From Amaurobius ferox (Eukaryota; Arthropoda; Arachnida; Araneae; Amaurobiidae): a stretch of 64,000 nt of DNA. This document shows, one piece after another, positions 46,651-58,285 of this stretch. Made by a program: the position numbers and the translations under genes. A model generated the notes under the pieces. The model was not told the origin of the DNA. It was given only the letters and a program-made list of their open reading frames with translations, and searched no databases. The stretch spans positions 11,097,707 through 11,161,706 of the forward strand of contig OX578145.1 in the NCBI GenBank assembly GCA_951213105.1, written 5' to 3'. The first letter of the stretch is position 1; every line of letters starts with the position of its first letter.

Positions 46651-47397
46651 TATGTGTGCAAATATTCAGCCTTCTAAAGACTGCTTGAGGGTCTTGAAAG
46701 ACTTGAAAAATCATAATATCCGCCGTAAAATGGGGGAGGGGGGGTCGAAATTTAAGAAATTCCAAGTGCGTTGTGTTTTGTCCGAGGGTCGATACTATAA
46801 GTGTAAAAAACCCAGATCACACGACAGACCCGAAGGCTTACTGTAGTTAGTAGTTAGGTGTGTGGCCGGGATACTATAAGTGTGAAAAGATTCAGCCTTC
46901 CAGGTCACCGAAGGGCTTCTAGATTTTCTGGAAAGATAAAAGCACGTCATATTCGTTAAATATTCAGAGTCTCATTCTGAAATGCTGTAGAATTTCAGGG
47001 TGAGGCTTCAAAAATTTTTAGCTCGTAAGGTTAAACATGTGAACGATCTGGCATCTTAAAAAATAGAACAAAAATAGCAAATATACATTTTCTTAAAGGG
47101 AAATAAATGTTTTAATAGCATCTATGCTGCCATTTTTTTAAGTTCTAAAAACGGGTCATCATTCTGCCGGACCTTATATATTTAAATTATGTGTTAAAAT
47201 TATCTGTCCGATTTTTGATTGAACGATGCTGACTCGTAGACGACATTTAGAATACCGGTTCTACGAGAAGTCATCTACAGTTACTGTTTTCATATAGCTA
47301 TTTTTGTAATATTAAAGCTATTATTTCTGAAAATTTTTTTAAGGCTAACTACTTCATTATCACAAGCAAATGATCAAAAAATGGAATGAGTTATACC
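46651..47397. other. Unassigned; short direct repeat
   Basis: GATACTATAAGTGT(A/G)AAAA followed by CCGAAGG(C/G)(T)CTT-type text occurs twice (46791-46840 and 46870-46920). The frame at 46652-46846 is unrecognised. Confidence 0.4.
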
Positions 47398-48083
47398 AAA
47401 CAAGAAAGATCAATCATGCATAAAGCAGTGATTATGAAATCCTTTCCAACTGAAATGCAATTTTATTTAAACATCCCTAAAATGCGATACGCTCAGCTGT
47501 GATATTTTTTAAATTATCACAGTACTACAAAAATTTATTTTACTTAAAAACTTAAGACCATGAAGGTAAAAGTACTTTCTAACTCGATGCTTAAAACTTC
47601 ATCAGAAAAAGCAATGCTATAAAATCGTCTGCTTCTCTGTGTGGAATCAATGACTATTTCAGTCATGTCACCTATATTTCAGACTCCAGAGCTAAATAAT
47701 TTTGCGTTTAAAAAATTCAGCAATTCTTATACAACTCATCTTACAGTATGATTTGTTTACATTCTATATACGTTAAATTTAGGCTTCGTTGAAGAAATAA
47801 TCAAAATTTAATTATTTAAACTCAAAAATATTGTAATTGCGTTGATGCAGAATATAGATGCATAGAAAATACGCAACAATAAAGTGGTTTTAGGACGGAT
47901 GCAATACTAAACATAAATTTAAAAGAACTTTAAAAATTACGATTGTGACACTGGGAAAAAAGATGGATGACCTATTTTATTTTGAAGTAGGCTACATGAT
48001 CTCTTTATATAATATGGGTGTGATTATTATTTAAATTTTTATTTAAGAAACTACCGAACCTATTTTGCTCGAATTTTTTTATA

Positions 48084-49452
48084 CAAGGTGTCCCCAAAAT
48101 GACCAGCCTATTTCAAAAATAAATAAAAACTAAACGGGCAGCGATAGAAATGCACCGTTTGCTGCAATGTGCTTGGTACAACAGTATATTTTCAGTCATA
48201 CAGACTTTCGAAATTAGTTACAACGTTCGGCAAAAGATGGCGCTGCAGACGATCTGCCAGAGATATGCGTAAGTCGTCTTTCTCCTGTTAGCGTGTGCTC
48301 ACAGATTGCAAGTTTACTGTGAAAAAATAGTTGATTCCTTGGAACAGCTAATATTTTTTGTGTCGGAATTCACCGCCTGAATCACAACGTTGTTGAAACA
48401 AGACGAAGTTTTCGGAGGAAGTTCAATGTGACCAAAGGACCGAAAAAGGGTACAATAAAGGCTCTGTTTGAAAATTTTCAACGGACTGGGATGGATAATC
48501 GTGCTGGAAAAGGTAGGGCGACCGCGTTCGACAACCACAGAGGCGAATGCTCAGCTTGTCCAACAGGTGATCCAATAGCGACCCCGGGGTTTCTGTTCGC
48601 CGTGTTGCAGTTTAGGCTGGAATACGACTAATGTCCACGCATCGTCTCATGCGCCACAGCTTACACCTGTTTCCATACAAGATTCAGACTCGGCAGCTCC
48701 TCAGTGCTGCTGCCATGAATGCACGAGACATGTTTGCGAACGACATGCTGCAAAAGCTTCATGTCGGCGATATCTATATGGGAAACATTTGGTTTACCAA
48801 CGAAGTTTATTTTTATCTTGACGGCTTTGTCAATAAACATAACTGGCGCATAGGGGGAACAGAATATCCCCATGTTTCCGTCCCTGCATCCGGCAAAAGT
48901 AATGGTTTGGGCCTCCGTTTCCTCCAAAGGACTCATTGGCCCATTATTCCGATTCCAAACGATTACTGCAGCACGTTATCTGGATATTCTGTATGAATTT
49001 GTGGCGGTACACAATACCTTGGAGGGCTCTCCTCGCAGTTCATGCAAGACAGTGGCCGGCCACATCGAACGGGTGAAGTATATAATTTCCTCAACGAACA
49101 TTTCGATGATCGTGTGATTGCTTTGGACTATCGCATGCATAACGGAAGGGCCATGAATTGGTTTCCCTATTCACCATATTTGACCTACTGTGACTTCTTT
49201 CTGGGTGACACTTGAAAGACCATGTACCGCCACAATCCACAAACGACTGCAGAACTGGAACAGTACATCTCTGCTGCATGTGAAGCATTCCGGCTGAGAC
49301 GTTTGCACGGGTGTCTGATAATTTTGTTCTGAGACTACGTCACGTTGTTGCTGTGCATGGTGGATATGTGGAAAATATCGTATTTCAATTTTTCCAGACT
49401 GCAGCGCCATCTATTGCCGAACTTTGTAACTAATTTCGAAAGTCCGTCTGAC
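48084..49452 (+). mobile_element. Tc1/mariner relic inside family B
   Basis: Inverted subterminal repeats GACTTTCGAAATTAGTTACA (about 48205) and its inverse (about 49425-49445) frame it, next to AGATGGCGCTGCAG on both sides. The outer left end is CAAGGTGTCCCCAAAATGAC; the matching outer right part is missing. The uninterrupted B sequence is seen at 51107-51180, which locates the insertion. Confidence 0.8.
48366..49330 (+). pseudogene. Tc1/mariner transposase, catalytic residues lost
   Basis: An N-terminal helix-turn-helix region (TKGPKKGTIKALFENFQRTG) precedes a catalytic domain with NIWFTNEVYFYLDGFVNKHN, where the first Asp is replaced by Asn (48799-48801). The frame shifts near 48880, after which SLHPAKVMVWASVSSKGL continues. 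The second Asp is kept (49048). The third is Tyr (PYSPYLTYCDFF, 49177). A TGA follows FFLGDT. Two of three catalytic residues are lost as well as the frame, so it is long dead and clearly older than the copy at 32720. Confidence 0.85.
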
Positions 49453-49748
49453 TGGGTTCATTTGGATATTTCCTAAAATTTTCAAAGCAATTTGCGAATT
49501 TTAACTTCGCTTGAAAAATGAGGTCCCATACGGTTCTATGTATATCATTTTTCAACCCGAGTTCAATCCAAAACTAAGTGGGTGATATTATTTATTTACA
49601 TTCCCATATGTTCCTAAGACCGTCTGAACAGCATACTAAAATTTCAATTTGATAAATTCATTTTACCGTAGTTATCGTGCGGAAAGACAGACAGACAAAA
49701 TGACCAAAGTCATATAAACTTTTCAACTATGTTGGAAAGTGTTAAAAA

Positions 49749-50448
49749 AGGTGTGAAAGGATTCACTCCCTCCTTCATTTTCTCTCCCCCTCTCTTCTTT
49801 TTAGCTCTGAAATTTGTCTATCAAAGAAAGAGTTAACGGCTACAGATTATGAATTTTACAAGGTTTTCATGTTTTATTTGACAATAATTCTCCTAACGAC
49901 TACTTCATCTAGGCAATCTGGCACGATTTGAAACTATAATTAATTTTTGGACATAAAAGATCACAGCTGCACTTTGACTTAAAACTGCTGCGTCCTCGTT
50001 CATTTTGACTTGGTGGTTATTCACATTTGTTTGATAATAAAAACTAACTTCTTGGAATTTTCTTTTGAATTATTTTTTTTTCTAAATGACAAGGTCATAC
50101 TCCATGAGTCCCGTATGTAACTCTTTGGTAGCAGAAACCTATTTTGCTTTGACAAAGGTGGCTGCTCTATCTTATTTACCTGTAGAAGGACGCTGTTTTT
50201 CTCTTTTGATCGGAAACTGGCTGATACCAATTAAAGAATTATTTGCTATACCAACAACATTTTACTTTTCAGTTTTAAAAATACGATTCATTCATATTTA
50301 AAAGTGAATGCGTTATTATGGTAACCCTATAGTCAATGCACTCATTGGGGGCTCTGAACTGATTAAAACGACACACAGCCTTCAGTGTATGCCAGTTAGT
50401 TCAGCGAGAAGTTTATGAAAAACTATTAATAACTCCGCTGTGCAGTGT
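49749..50448. other. Intergenic between B copies
   Basis: Short overlapping frames on both strands at 50021-50301 are unrecognised. No repeat is matched. Confidence 0.4.
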
Positions 50449-51456
50449 TAAACAAGAAAGATCAATCCTGCATAAAGCATTGATTATTAAACACTTTCCA
50501 ACTGCAATGCAATTTTATTTACACATCTTTAAAATACGATACATTCAGTGGTGATATTTTTCAAATTAGCACAGTACTACAACACTTTATTTTACTTGGA
50601 AACTTAAAATCATGAAGGTAAAAGTACTTTCTAACTCCATGTATAAAACTTCATCGAAAAGGGCAATGCTATAAAATCGTCTGCTTCTCCATGTATAAAA
50701 TCAATGAATATTTCATTCATATCACTTACATTCCAGACTCCAGAGCTAAATAATTTTGCGTAAAAAGAAATTCAGTCATGATTATACAACTCATCTTACC
50801 GCTTGATGTGTTTACATTCTGTATGCGTTAAAATTAAACTTCGTTGTAGATATAATCAAAGTTTGATGATCATTTAAACTCAAAAACATTGTAATTGTTT
50901 TAGAGCAAAATATAGATGCACAGAAAATACGCAAAAACAAAGCGGTTTTAGGACGGATGCAACACTCAATATAAATTTAAAAGAATTTTGAAAATCACGA
51001 TTTTTACCCTGGAAAAAAAAGTTGGATGTCTTATTAGATTTTGAAGTGGGTCACGTGATCTCTTCATATAATATGGGCGTCATTAATATTTTCATTTTTA
51101 TTTAAAAACTACCGAACATATTTTATTCACATTTTTTTCATATATTTTATGGGATGATTTAAATATTTCCTAAACTTTCAAAATAATTTGTTAATTTTAA
51201 TTTCGCTTAAAAATGTTTGAAAAATTAGGTCCGATAGGGTTCAATGAATATCACTTTTTTAACCCGGGTTTAATTCAAAACTAATTGGGTGATATTAGTC
51301 ATTTACATTCCCATATGTCCCACAGACCGTCTGAATAATATACTAAAATTTCATTTTGATAAAGTCATCTTTACGGCAGTTCTCGTGCGCACGGACAGAC
51401 AGACAGAATGAACAAAGTCATAAACACTTTTCAACTATGTTGGAAAGTGTTAAAAA
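50449..51456 (+). repeat. Repeat family B, copy 4
   Basis: Same orientation as copy 3, only about 700 bp away: AACAAGAAAGATCAATCC, inner motif ACACTTTCCAACTGC, TCATTTAAACTCAAAAACAT, terminal hairpin around 51427-51447, TTAAAAA end. It provides the intact B sequence at the mariner insertion point of copy 3. Confidence 0.88.
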
Positions 51457-52631
51457 TGCAGTGAAATACCGAAAATATGTTTTCAAAGTTAAGATTTCTG
51501 GCATGACCTGTGAAAGGAGATAAATTTTCTATGGATAAAAAGCTTGAAAATACTATTATGCTTTTAGAATTATATGTAGATGTCGCTAGTGTTTGAGCAC
51601 AACACAGGAAGAGTGTTGCGCAAGGAGCGGTTTTTCGCTGCTAGTCAGTATACAGAACCCCAATTTTAATTGTTACACTCATTGAGACAACGCGCTTTTA
51701 ATGGAACTAAAATGGAAAATGAGTACAACTAAACTTTTTCATTTCAAAAATTTTACAATAACACAACACGATGTATTCTTATCAAAATTGTCTCAAATAA
51801 AATTATGTAAGTAATGTATTCCTCTAAATATATTGCTAAAATTAGATTAATTGTTCTTAAACATTTTATTATTGAATTTTAATGTTGAATTTTTAATGTC
51901 TAAGTTCACAATAAGTTTCATATCCATTTAATTTTCTATTATTTCCAATACAATTTTTGTAGATTATTAATCTGCCGTTTGAAGTTGAATGCATGGCATA
52001 AAATTAAAAACACTTAAGTAATTTACTGACTAGTTTACCCAGCCTTTTTGAGTTTATTGACTCCGCACAAAATTGCTCTTTATCTCACCGATATTGACGA
52101 AACCTGTTATGTACATTTCCGGGATTGAGTGACTGGCGATTTTTCATAAAAATTAAAACACATATTATGGTAAAAAATATATAATGCACTTATTTTGTTA
52201 ATCGAATTGAAAAGTCTTATCATTTTTGCGATGCTTTTCTATCAACGGACAACAGTTGAAGTATTGAGCAGTAAGCTTAGACTGTGTGCGTTAACTATTT
52301 GTTATTAAATTATGTAAACATTTAATTAATATATGCCTATCGGATCTATATTGATTACATTTTTATGTTAGTGCTAACTAAGACATCAGAATAGTTAATA
52401 TTTCTCTATAAATAAGAATAGGGATTCTATAGTATATAAAATGGACGATATGCTGAGTATCAACTATTGTTCAAACTGTAAAATAATAGCTCATAGATGA
52501 AAAGTTGATACTCAATATTGGCTCTAAAATACATTAAAGTTGGCTTCCTGTTAACAGAAATGTATCAAATAAATGGATAAGAAAATAAGTCATTTTAAAA
52601 CTTTAAAATTTTTAAATGAATTTTTAATTTT
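51457..52631. other. Intergenic, no gene seen
   Basis: AT-rich, no repeat matched. Near 52440-52520, ATACTCAATATTG-like text and its partial inverse (GATATGCTGAGTATCAACTA...AGTTGATACTCAATATTGG) could form a long stem. Confidence 0.4.
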
Positions 52632-52668
52632 CTTACATATATAGTATAATGCATAGGGAAAATGGTGT

Positions 52669-53056
52669 TGTTGTTATTGAGAACCAGACCGTCCGACCTA
52701 CCAGAAAAGTGTCAGGTAACCGTTTGGACGGCCAGGAAGTGCCACCCAATTTAGACCGGAACCCAGGGGGGGAGGCATCCACAGGGACCGTACCCTCCTT
52801 CCCCTACCACCAACCTCTCGGAAGGACTTACGGACCCGCATGTTTAACGTGATTGTACTCCGCATGAACACAGCGGCAGTTGTGGCAGCGTGCAAATCCA
52901 GCGCGCAAACCAACGGGCTACCGCGCCCGAAATGTGCCAACAGCACGCGGTGTTCTCAGGTGGTCACCCACCCAAGTACTAACCGCGGCCGATGCTGCTT
53001 GACTTCTGTGATCTAACGAGAACCGGTGTTTTCAGCACGGTAGGGCTGTTGGCTGG
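52669..53056 (-). mobile_element. SINE family 1, 5S rRNA-headed composite, second copy
   Basis: 5S head at 53053-52936, tRNA remnant lacking the B box, body, hairpin, tail. Flanked by AGGGAAAATGGTGT (52655) and AGGGAAAATAGTGT (53057). It shares with the copy at 30510 the same 27-nt deletion in the tRNA part, so both descend from one composite master. Confidence 0.92.
52936..53053 (-). pseudogene. 5S rRNA-derived SINE head, second copy
   Basis: 118 bp; begins GCCAACAGCCCTACC, keeps AAGTCAAGCAGCATCGG and TGGGTGGGTGACCACCTG. Slightly more diverged than 30780-30897. Confidence 0.88.
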
Positions 53057-53934
53057 AGGGAAAATAGTGTGATGGTGTCGAAAATTCGAAGTCGAGTCTT
53101 CGCGGAGATAACACGTTTTAAGCATCTCTAAACTCGAATAGAAAGTTTTTGAGGTGATGTCTGTGTATATGTATGTATGTCAGTGCGCGAGAAACGGTAT
53201 CCTTGATATCTCAAGGGAAAATGAAGCGTTCAGAAAAAAAGGAAATAAGCTTATTACCTTTCAGTGGTACTAGTCAGTGTGTACTAGAAACCTACTGAAT
53301 TCAAACGCAGCCGAACGTTTGGAAAGAAACATCTCCCAATCATCAAATAATATTTTGAATAATCACAAAAGAATCAGAACATTCAATACTGTTAAATAAA
53401 TAATAATTTTATACATAATGCGTCACTAGAAAACGAACGATATAAACTTTAGAATACTAGCTTGAACCGTTCTCGAGATATTTCTAGATTTTCAAATAAG
53501 TTTGTTAAAAAATACATAAAATTAAAAAAATAGTATGGATCGTCCACTATGTTTATTTCCATACGCAATATTTGGGGAGCGATTTTGCGATCTTGGTGAT
53601 TCATTTAGCGAAATTTCGCGAATTTACCAAACATGGCACCAAATTAACGAAATTGAGAATTAATTATAGATCTTTTGATATATGGATTATGTTGCTTAAT
53701 AGATGCAATAGCAATATTTCTAATTATCAGCTTAGATTTGCACGAAATATAAGTAAATTTAGCATTTCGAAACAGTTTTACGCGTTGTCATGCGGCCGTG
53801 TGTCAAATGTTAATATACAATTCAACGTCACTTTCAAACATTGGAGCGTGGATCTTGTACGATTCATCAATTTGCTATGGGAAAAGAGAAATCACTGCAT
53901 CATGGAGGAAGAGTTAAATGCTACCTATATCAGA

Positions 53935-54908
53935 TTTTTAACACTTTACTACATAGTTGAAAAGTGTTTATGACTTTGCTCATTTTGTCTGCCTGTCCGT
54001 TCGCACGAAATCTGTCGTGGAAATGACTTTATCGAAATGAAATTTTAGTATGTTGTTGAGACGATCTGTGGGACATATGGGAATGTCAATGAATGATATC
54101 ACCCAATTTGTTTTGGATGAAACCCGGGTTGAAAAAATGAAATACATTGAACCCTATGGGACCTCATTTTTGAAATATTTTTAAGCGAAGCACAAATGGC
54201 TTCGAAAATTTTAGTAAATATTCAAGTTATCCCATAAAATATATAAAAAAGAAATTTCAGCAAAATAGGACCGGTAGTGTTTTAAATAAAAGTAAAAATA
54301 ATAATGACACCCATATAATATTAAGAGAACACGTGACCCATTTCAAAATAAAATAGGGCATCCATCTTTTTTTCCCAGACTAAAAATAGTGATTTTTAAA
54401 GTTCTTTTAAATTTATAGTCAGTGTTTCATCCGTCCTAACATCGCTTTATTTTTTCTTATTTTCTGTGCATCTATATTCTGCGCCAACGGAATTATAATA
54501 TTTTTGAGTTTAAATGATCATCAAACTTTGATTATTTCTACAGCGAAGCCTAATTTTAATGGATGCAGAATGTAAACAAGTGATTGTAAGATGAGTTGTA
54601 TAAGAATTGAATTTTTTAATGCAAAATTATTTAACTCTGAAGTCTGGAATAGAAGTGTATGAATGAAATATTCAGTGCTTTTACATAGAAAGCCAGATGA
54701 TTTATATTTCGTTGACGTTATTTGAATAAATTTAATTTTTTCGATGACTTTTTAATTTTCCAAGTAAAATAAATGATTGTAGTTCTGTGATAATTAAAAA
54801 TATATCACCGCTGAATGTATCGCTTTTTAGAGCTATTTAAATAAAATTACATTTCAGTTGGAAAGTGTTTCATAATTTGTGCTTTATACATGATTGATCT
54901 TTCTTGTT
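53935..54908 (-). repeat. Repeat family B, copy 5, abutting family A
   Basis: Begins TTTTTAACACTTTACTACAT directly at the end of A copy 6 and ends ATGATTGATCTTTCTTGTT. Confidence 0.85.
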
Positions 54909-55055
54909 AATATTAACCTAGAAAGTGCATTGCATGTGGTGGTGGTCTAAGTCTACAAAATTCCATTTTTGAAATGTCATTTGTTTTCGTAATAAATATC
55001 TGTGTGTCTGTTTTATCTAAATATACCTTTCTAAATATATAAAAATTTTGAAATA

Positions 55056-55665
55056 TCTGATGTGAGGGCAGCACATGACTTTCCATACAAACTCATTCAA
55101 TTTCTCTTTCTATCTTTCTTTCATTATTCATTAAATTGAGTTTAGTTACACAAAATAACACGGATAATTATTTGAAATTTTGCAGTTTGAATTCAATTAT
55201 TGTTTTCATTTGACGACTGGACGTATTTTAGAAGGCGAAGTGGCAAAAATGAGAAAAACTAAAATATTTCGAGAACGGTTAGCCTTAGAGTAATGGGGCT
55301 GGTTTTGTTTCTTTTGTTTTCAAAAACAAGCACTTCACATTATATTTCAGCACATGTAGTCTATTATTAAAAATTTTGATGAATTTTGTAAGTCATTTTG
55401 GAAAAAAGGCAAGTTTCTTTCCGAATCGTACCAAATCTAATCAGCACCAGGGTCACCCACAAGTGACTCATTTTTCAAATTTTATGAAATCCGGTCCATT
55501 ATTTTTTCAGCTACAGTGAATACATTGCACAGACACACTCACAGATGTCACGATAAAAATTTCGGGTTCTAGAATGCTCGAAACGTGTAAATCAGTTGAA
55601 AACTTGCTCTGCGATTTTCGACACGATTCCGATACTTTCTTTATACATTGCATGTACTATAATGA
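55056..55665 (+). repeat. Family A relative (subfamily E), copy 1
   Basis: 5' TCTGATGTGAGGGCAGCACA, inner ACTTTCC, body with ATTTCGAGAACGGTTAGCC and AATCAGCACCAGGGTCACCC, 3' hairpin-like ACTTTCTTTATACATTGCATGTA. The body matches 59290-59900 rather than classic A. Confidence 0.75.
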
Positions 55666-56965
55666 AAATAAAAATTAGGCTAAAATGGCAACCTGACTCT
55701 ATAGCTCACAAAAATATTAGGCCTCCTTCCCCCATTTACCAAAAAGTACCAAATTATATTTCTCTCTCTTCTAGCCTAGTTTCTAAATTCTCCTGTAGCC
55801 CTCAACTCTTCTTGGCTTCTTATCCTGCATACATTTCGAGTAATCTCTGTGGTAAGTCTCTTCCTCCAGCTCTCAAATTAAGTCGAGAATTAAGAAAGAC
55901 AGAGAGAAGTTAATTATCTAAATTCACATTCATTTAAGAATTATCTCGGCAGAATCCTGTTTGTCGAAATTAGTTTTCTCCAACTGTACACATTTATGGA
56001 GCCACTGTTTTAAAATGAGTCTTATCGGCGGAACAATAATCTCGTACATGCACGTACTTCTTCTAATAGATTATATTCCTCTACAAAGGGGATTCTTCTT
56101 AAGCAGCCACTGTACAGGCAACTATTGCCCATGTGACTTAAGGCTGACCATCTGTATTAGAAAATTACTCTTATTATTAAAGGATTGTAACCCTTAATCA
56201 ATGATTTACGCATATTAATGGTGAAGTGACCATTACCATTAATATGTATTAATCTAAAAACTAGGTATAGTTTTAGATTAGGTATAGTTAGGTATAGTTA
56301 TATAGTAGGTATAGAAACAAAGAACGTAAGGAGAAGACTCTATCAAAATAGATCCAACTAAAAATTCGTCAAGGCAACAGATTTCGTCACAGGGGAGAAT
56401 AGTGGCAACGAACAGAAAAATAAACATCGTTAAACCACGTATACATGGATGACAACTGTGCGAAGTATTCCAAGGTCAAAATTTCTACGTTAAAGTAAAT
56501 GACGGCTTCCTATTTACCCCAATACTCAAAATCGTTGAATAATTTGACATCGCGCATCATAAATTACAATTTTTTACTTTTAAATTTTCAATTTAATATA
56601 AACTTACTCCTGGGCACAGATACTTTTACTTTAATTAACTTATGTTTACCATGCCACTTTTAAAAATCTCGGTTTTTGTTTATGTATAGTTTTTCCTCGA
56701 AAAATACCATGTAATCTTGAACCGTATAAACCCTAAACTTTCACTCAATATAATCCCGTCATATCAAATATTCGATGAAGTATTAGGTCGCAAGAATTCC
56801 TTCTGTATATCATCTTTAGACCAATTTGTTAGGATTTGTTTGGCGTAGGATCACGAGGCTTGAAACTGAAAGAGGGGGGACATATTTACAAAACATGTTT
56901 TCATCCGGATTTCGATTTATGAGATATGTCTTTTCCGATGTTTCTTTTTTTTCTTTCCTTTTCAG
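55666..56965. other. Intergenic, no gene seen
   Basis: Frames at 55596-55913 and 55961-56197 are unrecognised. Around 56215-56310 there are short direct repeats (TTAGGTATAGTTA) and an inverted pair (CCATTAATATG). No matched repeat. Confidence 0.4.
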
Positions 56966-57051
56966 CAAAATTTCTCCGGCATGCCTGAGACAAGAAGTAA
57001 AACATACGGAAAGAACCCTTTTGCTGTTCCTGAGCCCTATTATCTGCCTGG
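56966..57051 (+). CDS. Orphan internal exon candidate, product unknown
   Basis: The segment has a textbook acceptor (a long pyrimidine tract, CTTTCCTTTTCAG, ending 56965) and a textbook donor (CTGG|GTAAGTTT at 57052). It is 86 bp and GC-richer than its surroundings. Two frames are open: one reads NFSGMPETRSKTYGKNPF and goes on with PEPYYLPG; the other reads ACLRQEVKHTERTLLLFL. I do not recognise either. It may be a coding exon of a gene with long introns spanning this region, a 5' UTR exon, or chance. There is no similar copy elsewhere in the window, which argues against a repeat. Confidence 0.45.
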
Positions 57052-57198
57052 GTAAGTTTATTTCGTAAGACTATTCGGTATAAGTTTTAGAAATTTGTTG
57101 AGAATATTTCTTCAGACACTTGTAATTGATCAATTTGCGTTATTCTTTAATGGAAATTATATTAGGTAAAGAATGCGGTATCTCTACCCTACCAACAT

Positions 57199-57257
57199 AT
57201 CGGCCGTCTTAACAGTTACCTTACACCTTTCTGGTAGGTCGGACGGTCTGGGTCTCA
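57199..57257 (+). mobile_element. Hairpin-only mini-SINE with 13-bp target duplications
   Basis: 59 bp, only the 3' hairpin and GGTCTGGGTCTCA tail of SINE family 1. Flanked by perfect duplications ACCCTACCAACAT (57186-57198 and 57258-57270). Confidence 0.9.
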
Positions 57258-57309
57258 ACCCTACCAACATCATTACAATACTATTCCCTTACAAAACACA
57301 ATCTCATTG

Positions 57310-57860
57310 ATTTGGAATTGTTTTTGTCATTGGAAGACATATTTATCGATTTAGCGACCTTTTCGTTAATTTGGCGACATTTTAAAAAATCGCCAAATTT
57401 GTCGCCAATTAGGACGGTTGGAGAGACAAACAAACGCTACCGAAAAATTACAATACTATCTACATTCGAAACACAACTAATTTCATTGACTCGTCGTTTC
57501 TTTTATTGATTTGCCGATATTTTTATCGATTTCGCGACATTTCTTTAATTTGGCAATATTTTACTCAATTTGGCGACATTTGAAAAAATAGCCAAATTTG
57601 TCAAAAGTGGGATAGTTGGACTGACAGACAAAGACTACCGAAACATTATTAAAATGCTAATACTTTTCAAAACACAATTGATTTCATTGATTTAGAATCA
57701 TTTTATCGATTTAGCGCCACTTTTATCGATTTGACAACATTTTCTTCAATTTTGCAACATCCAGAAAAAGTCACCCAGTTGGTGATATCCCGTCAAATTT
57801 TTCTCTCAGCATCACAGAGACGGACGAACTTAGAGAGAAATGGGTTATTCTTATAGTGAA
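57310..57860. repeat. Three diverged tandem units rich in TTTGGCGA
   Basis: Units near 57310-57480, 57481-57670 and 57671-57860 share TTATCGATTTAGCG, AATTTGGCGACATTT, ATCGCCAAATTTGTC and GACAGACAAA(G)ACTACCG. The same motif class forms one block of family A. Confidence 0.75.
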
Positions 57861-58285
57861 TATATTTATAGTAATCCTACCAATGGTGTACAACAATACA
57901 TAAGAAACAAATCTCCACATTAAAATTAAAATAAATATCAACAGATCGTAGGATTCGTCAGGCTTATACATGCCGATTTAATAGAGTATGTAACTATGAC
58001 TACGAATTCATCCAAGCTCTTACGATTCAAAGTATCTACTTCTGTGTCATCTCACGGATCAAAGCATTCTCATTTCCTAAATACTTATGGCGATCTTTTT
58101 CTCTAGAGCATCAATCACCAGCGTTGAATATTTTCTTTAACGTGATCCGGAAACTTCGAATTTCAGTCCGCAATCCATCTTAATCCATCACCCATAAAGT
58201 ATCCTCTTTTCCCAGATTGACTTATCCAATTGCCATGCGACAATTTTAAATCCAATTTCAATCCCTTCAAAATCCATCCGTTTAT
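57861..58285. other. Intergenic, no gene seen
   Basis: Nothing recognised before the next A copy. Confidence 0.4.

Larger units (their letters stand above)
47398..49748 (+). repeat. Repeat family B, copy 3, split by a mariner
   Basis: Starts AAACAAGAAAGATCAATCAT, has the inner motif TTTCCAACTGAAATGC, and ends with hairpin CTTTTCAAC-TAT-GTTGGAAAG followed by TGTTAAAAAA. Interrupted at 48084-49452 by a mariner relic. Confidence 0.85.
52632..53934 (-). repeat. Repeat family A, diverged copy 6, split by a SINE
   Basis: The hairpin end (TCTTACATATATAGTATAATG) is at 52632-52660 and the body resumes at 53057 with AGTGTGATGGTGTCGAAAATTCG-type text. It ends ATATCAGA at 53934, immediately followed by family B. 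The 133-residue frame at 53572-53973 runs across both repeats and is not a gene. Confidence 0.7.

Noticed and set aside
53572..53973. 133-residue open frame
   Set aside because: It runs from family A copy 6 into family B copy 5, has no recognisable domain, and the same repeat regions elsewhere are not open.
55800..55852. Small exon between CTCCTGTAG and GTAAGTCTC
   Set aside because: The acceptor is weak, the segment is short with no recognisable coding content, and the donor-like word can occur by chance.
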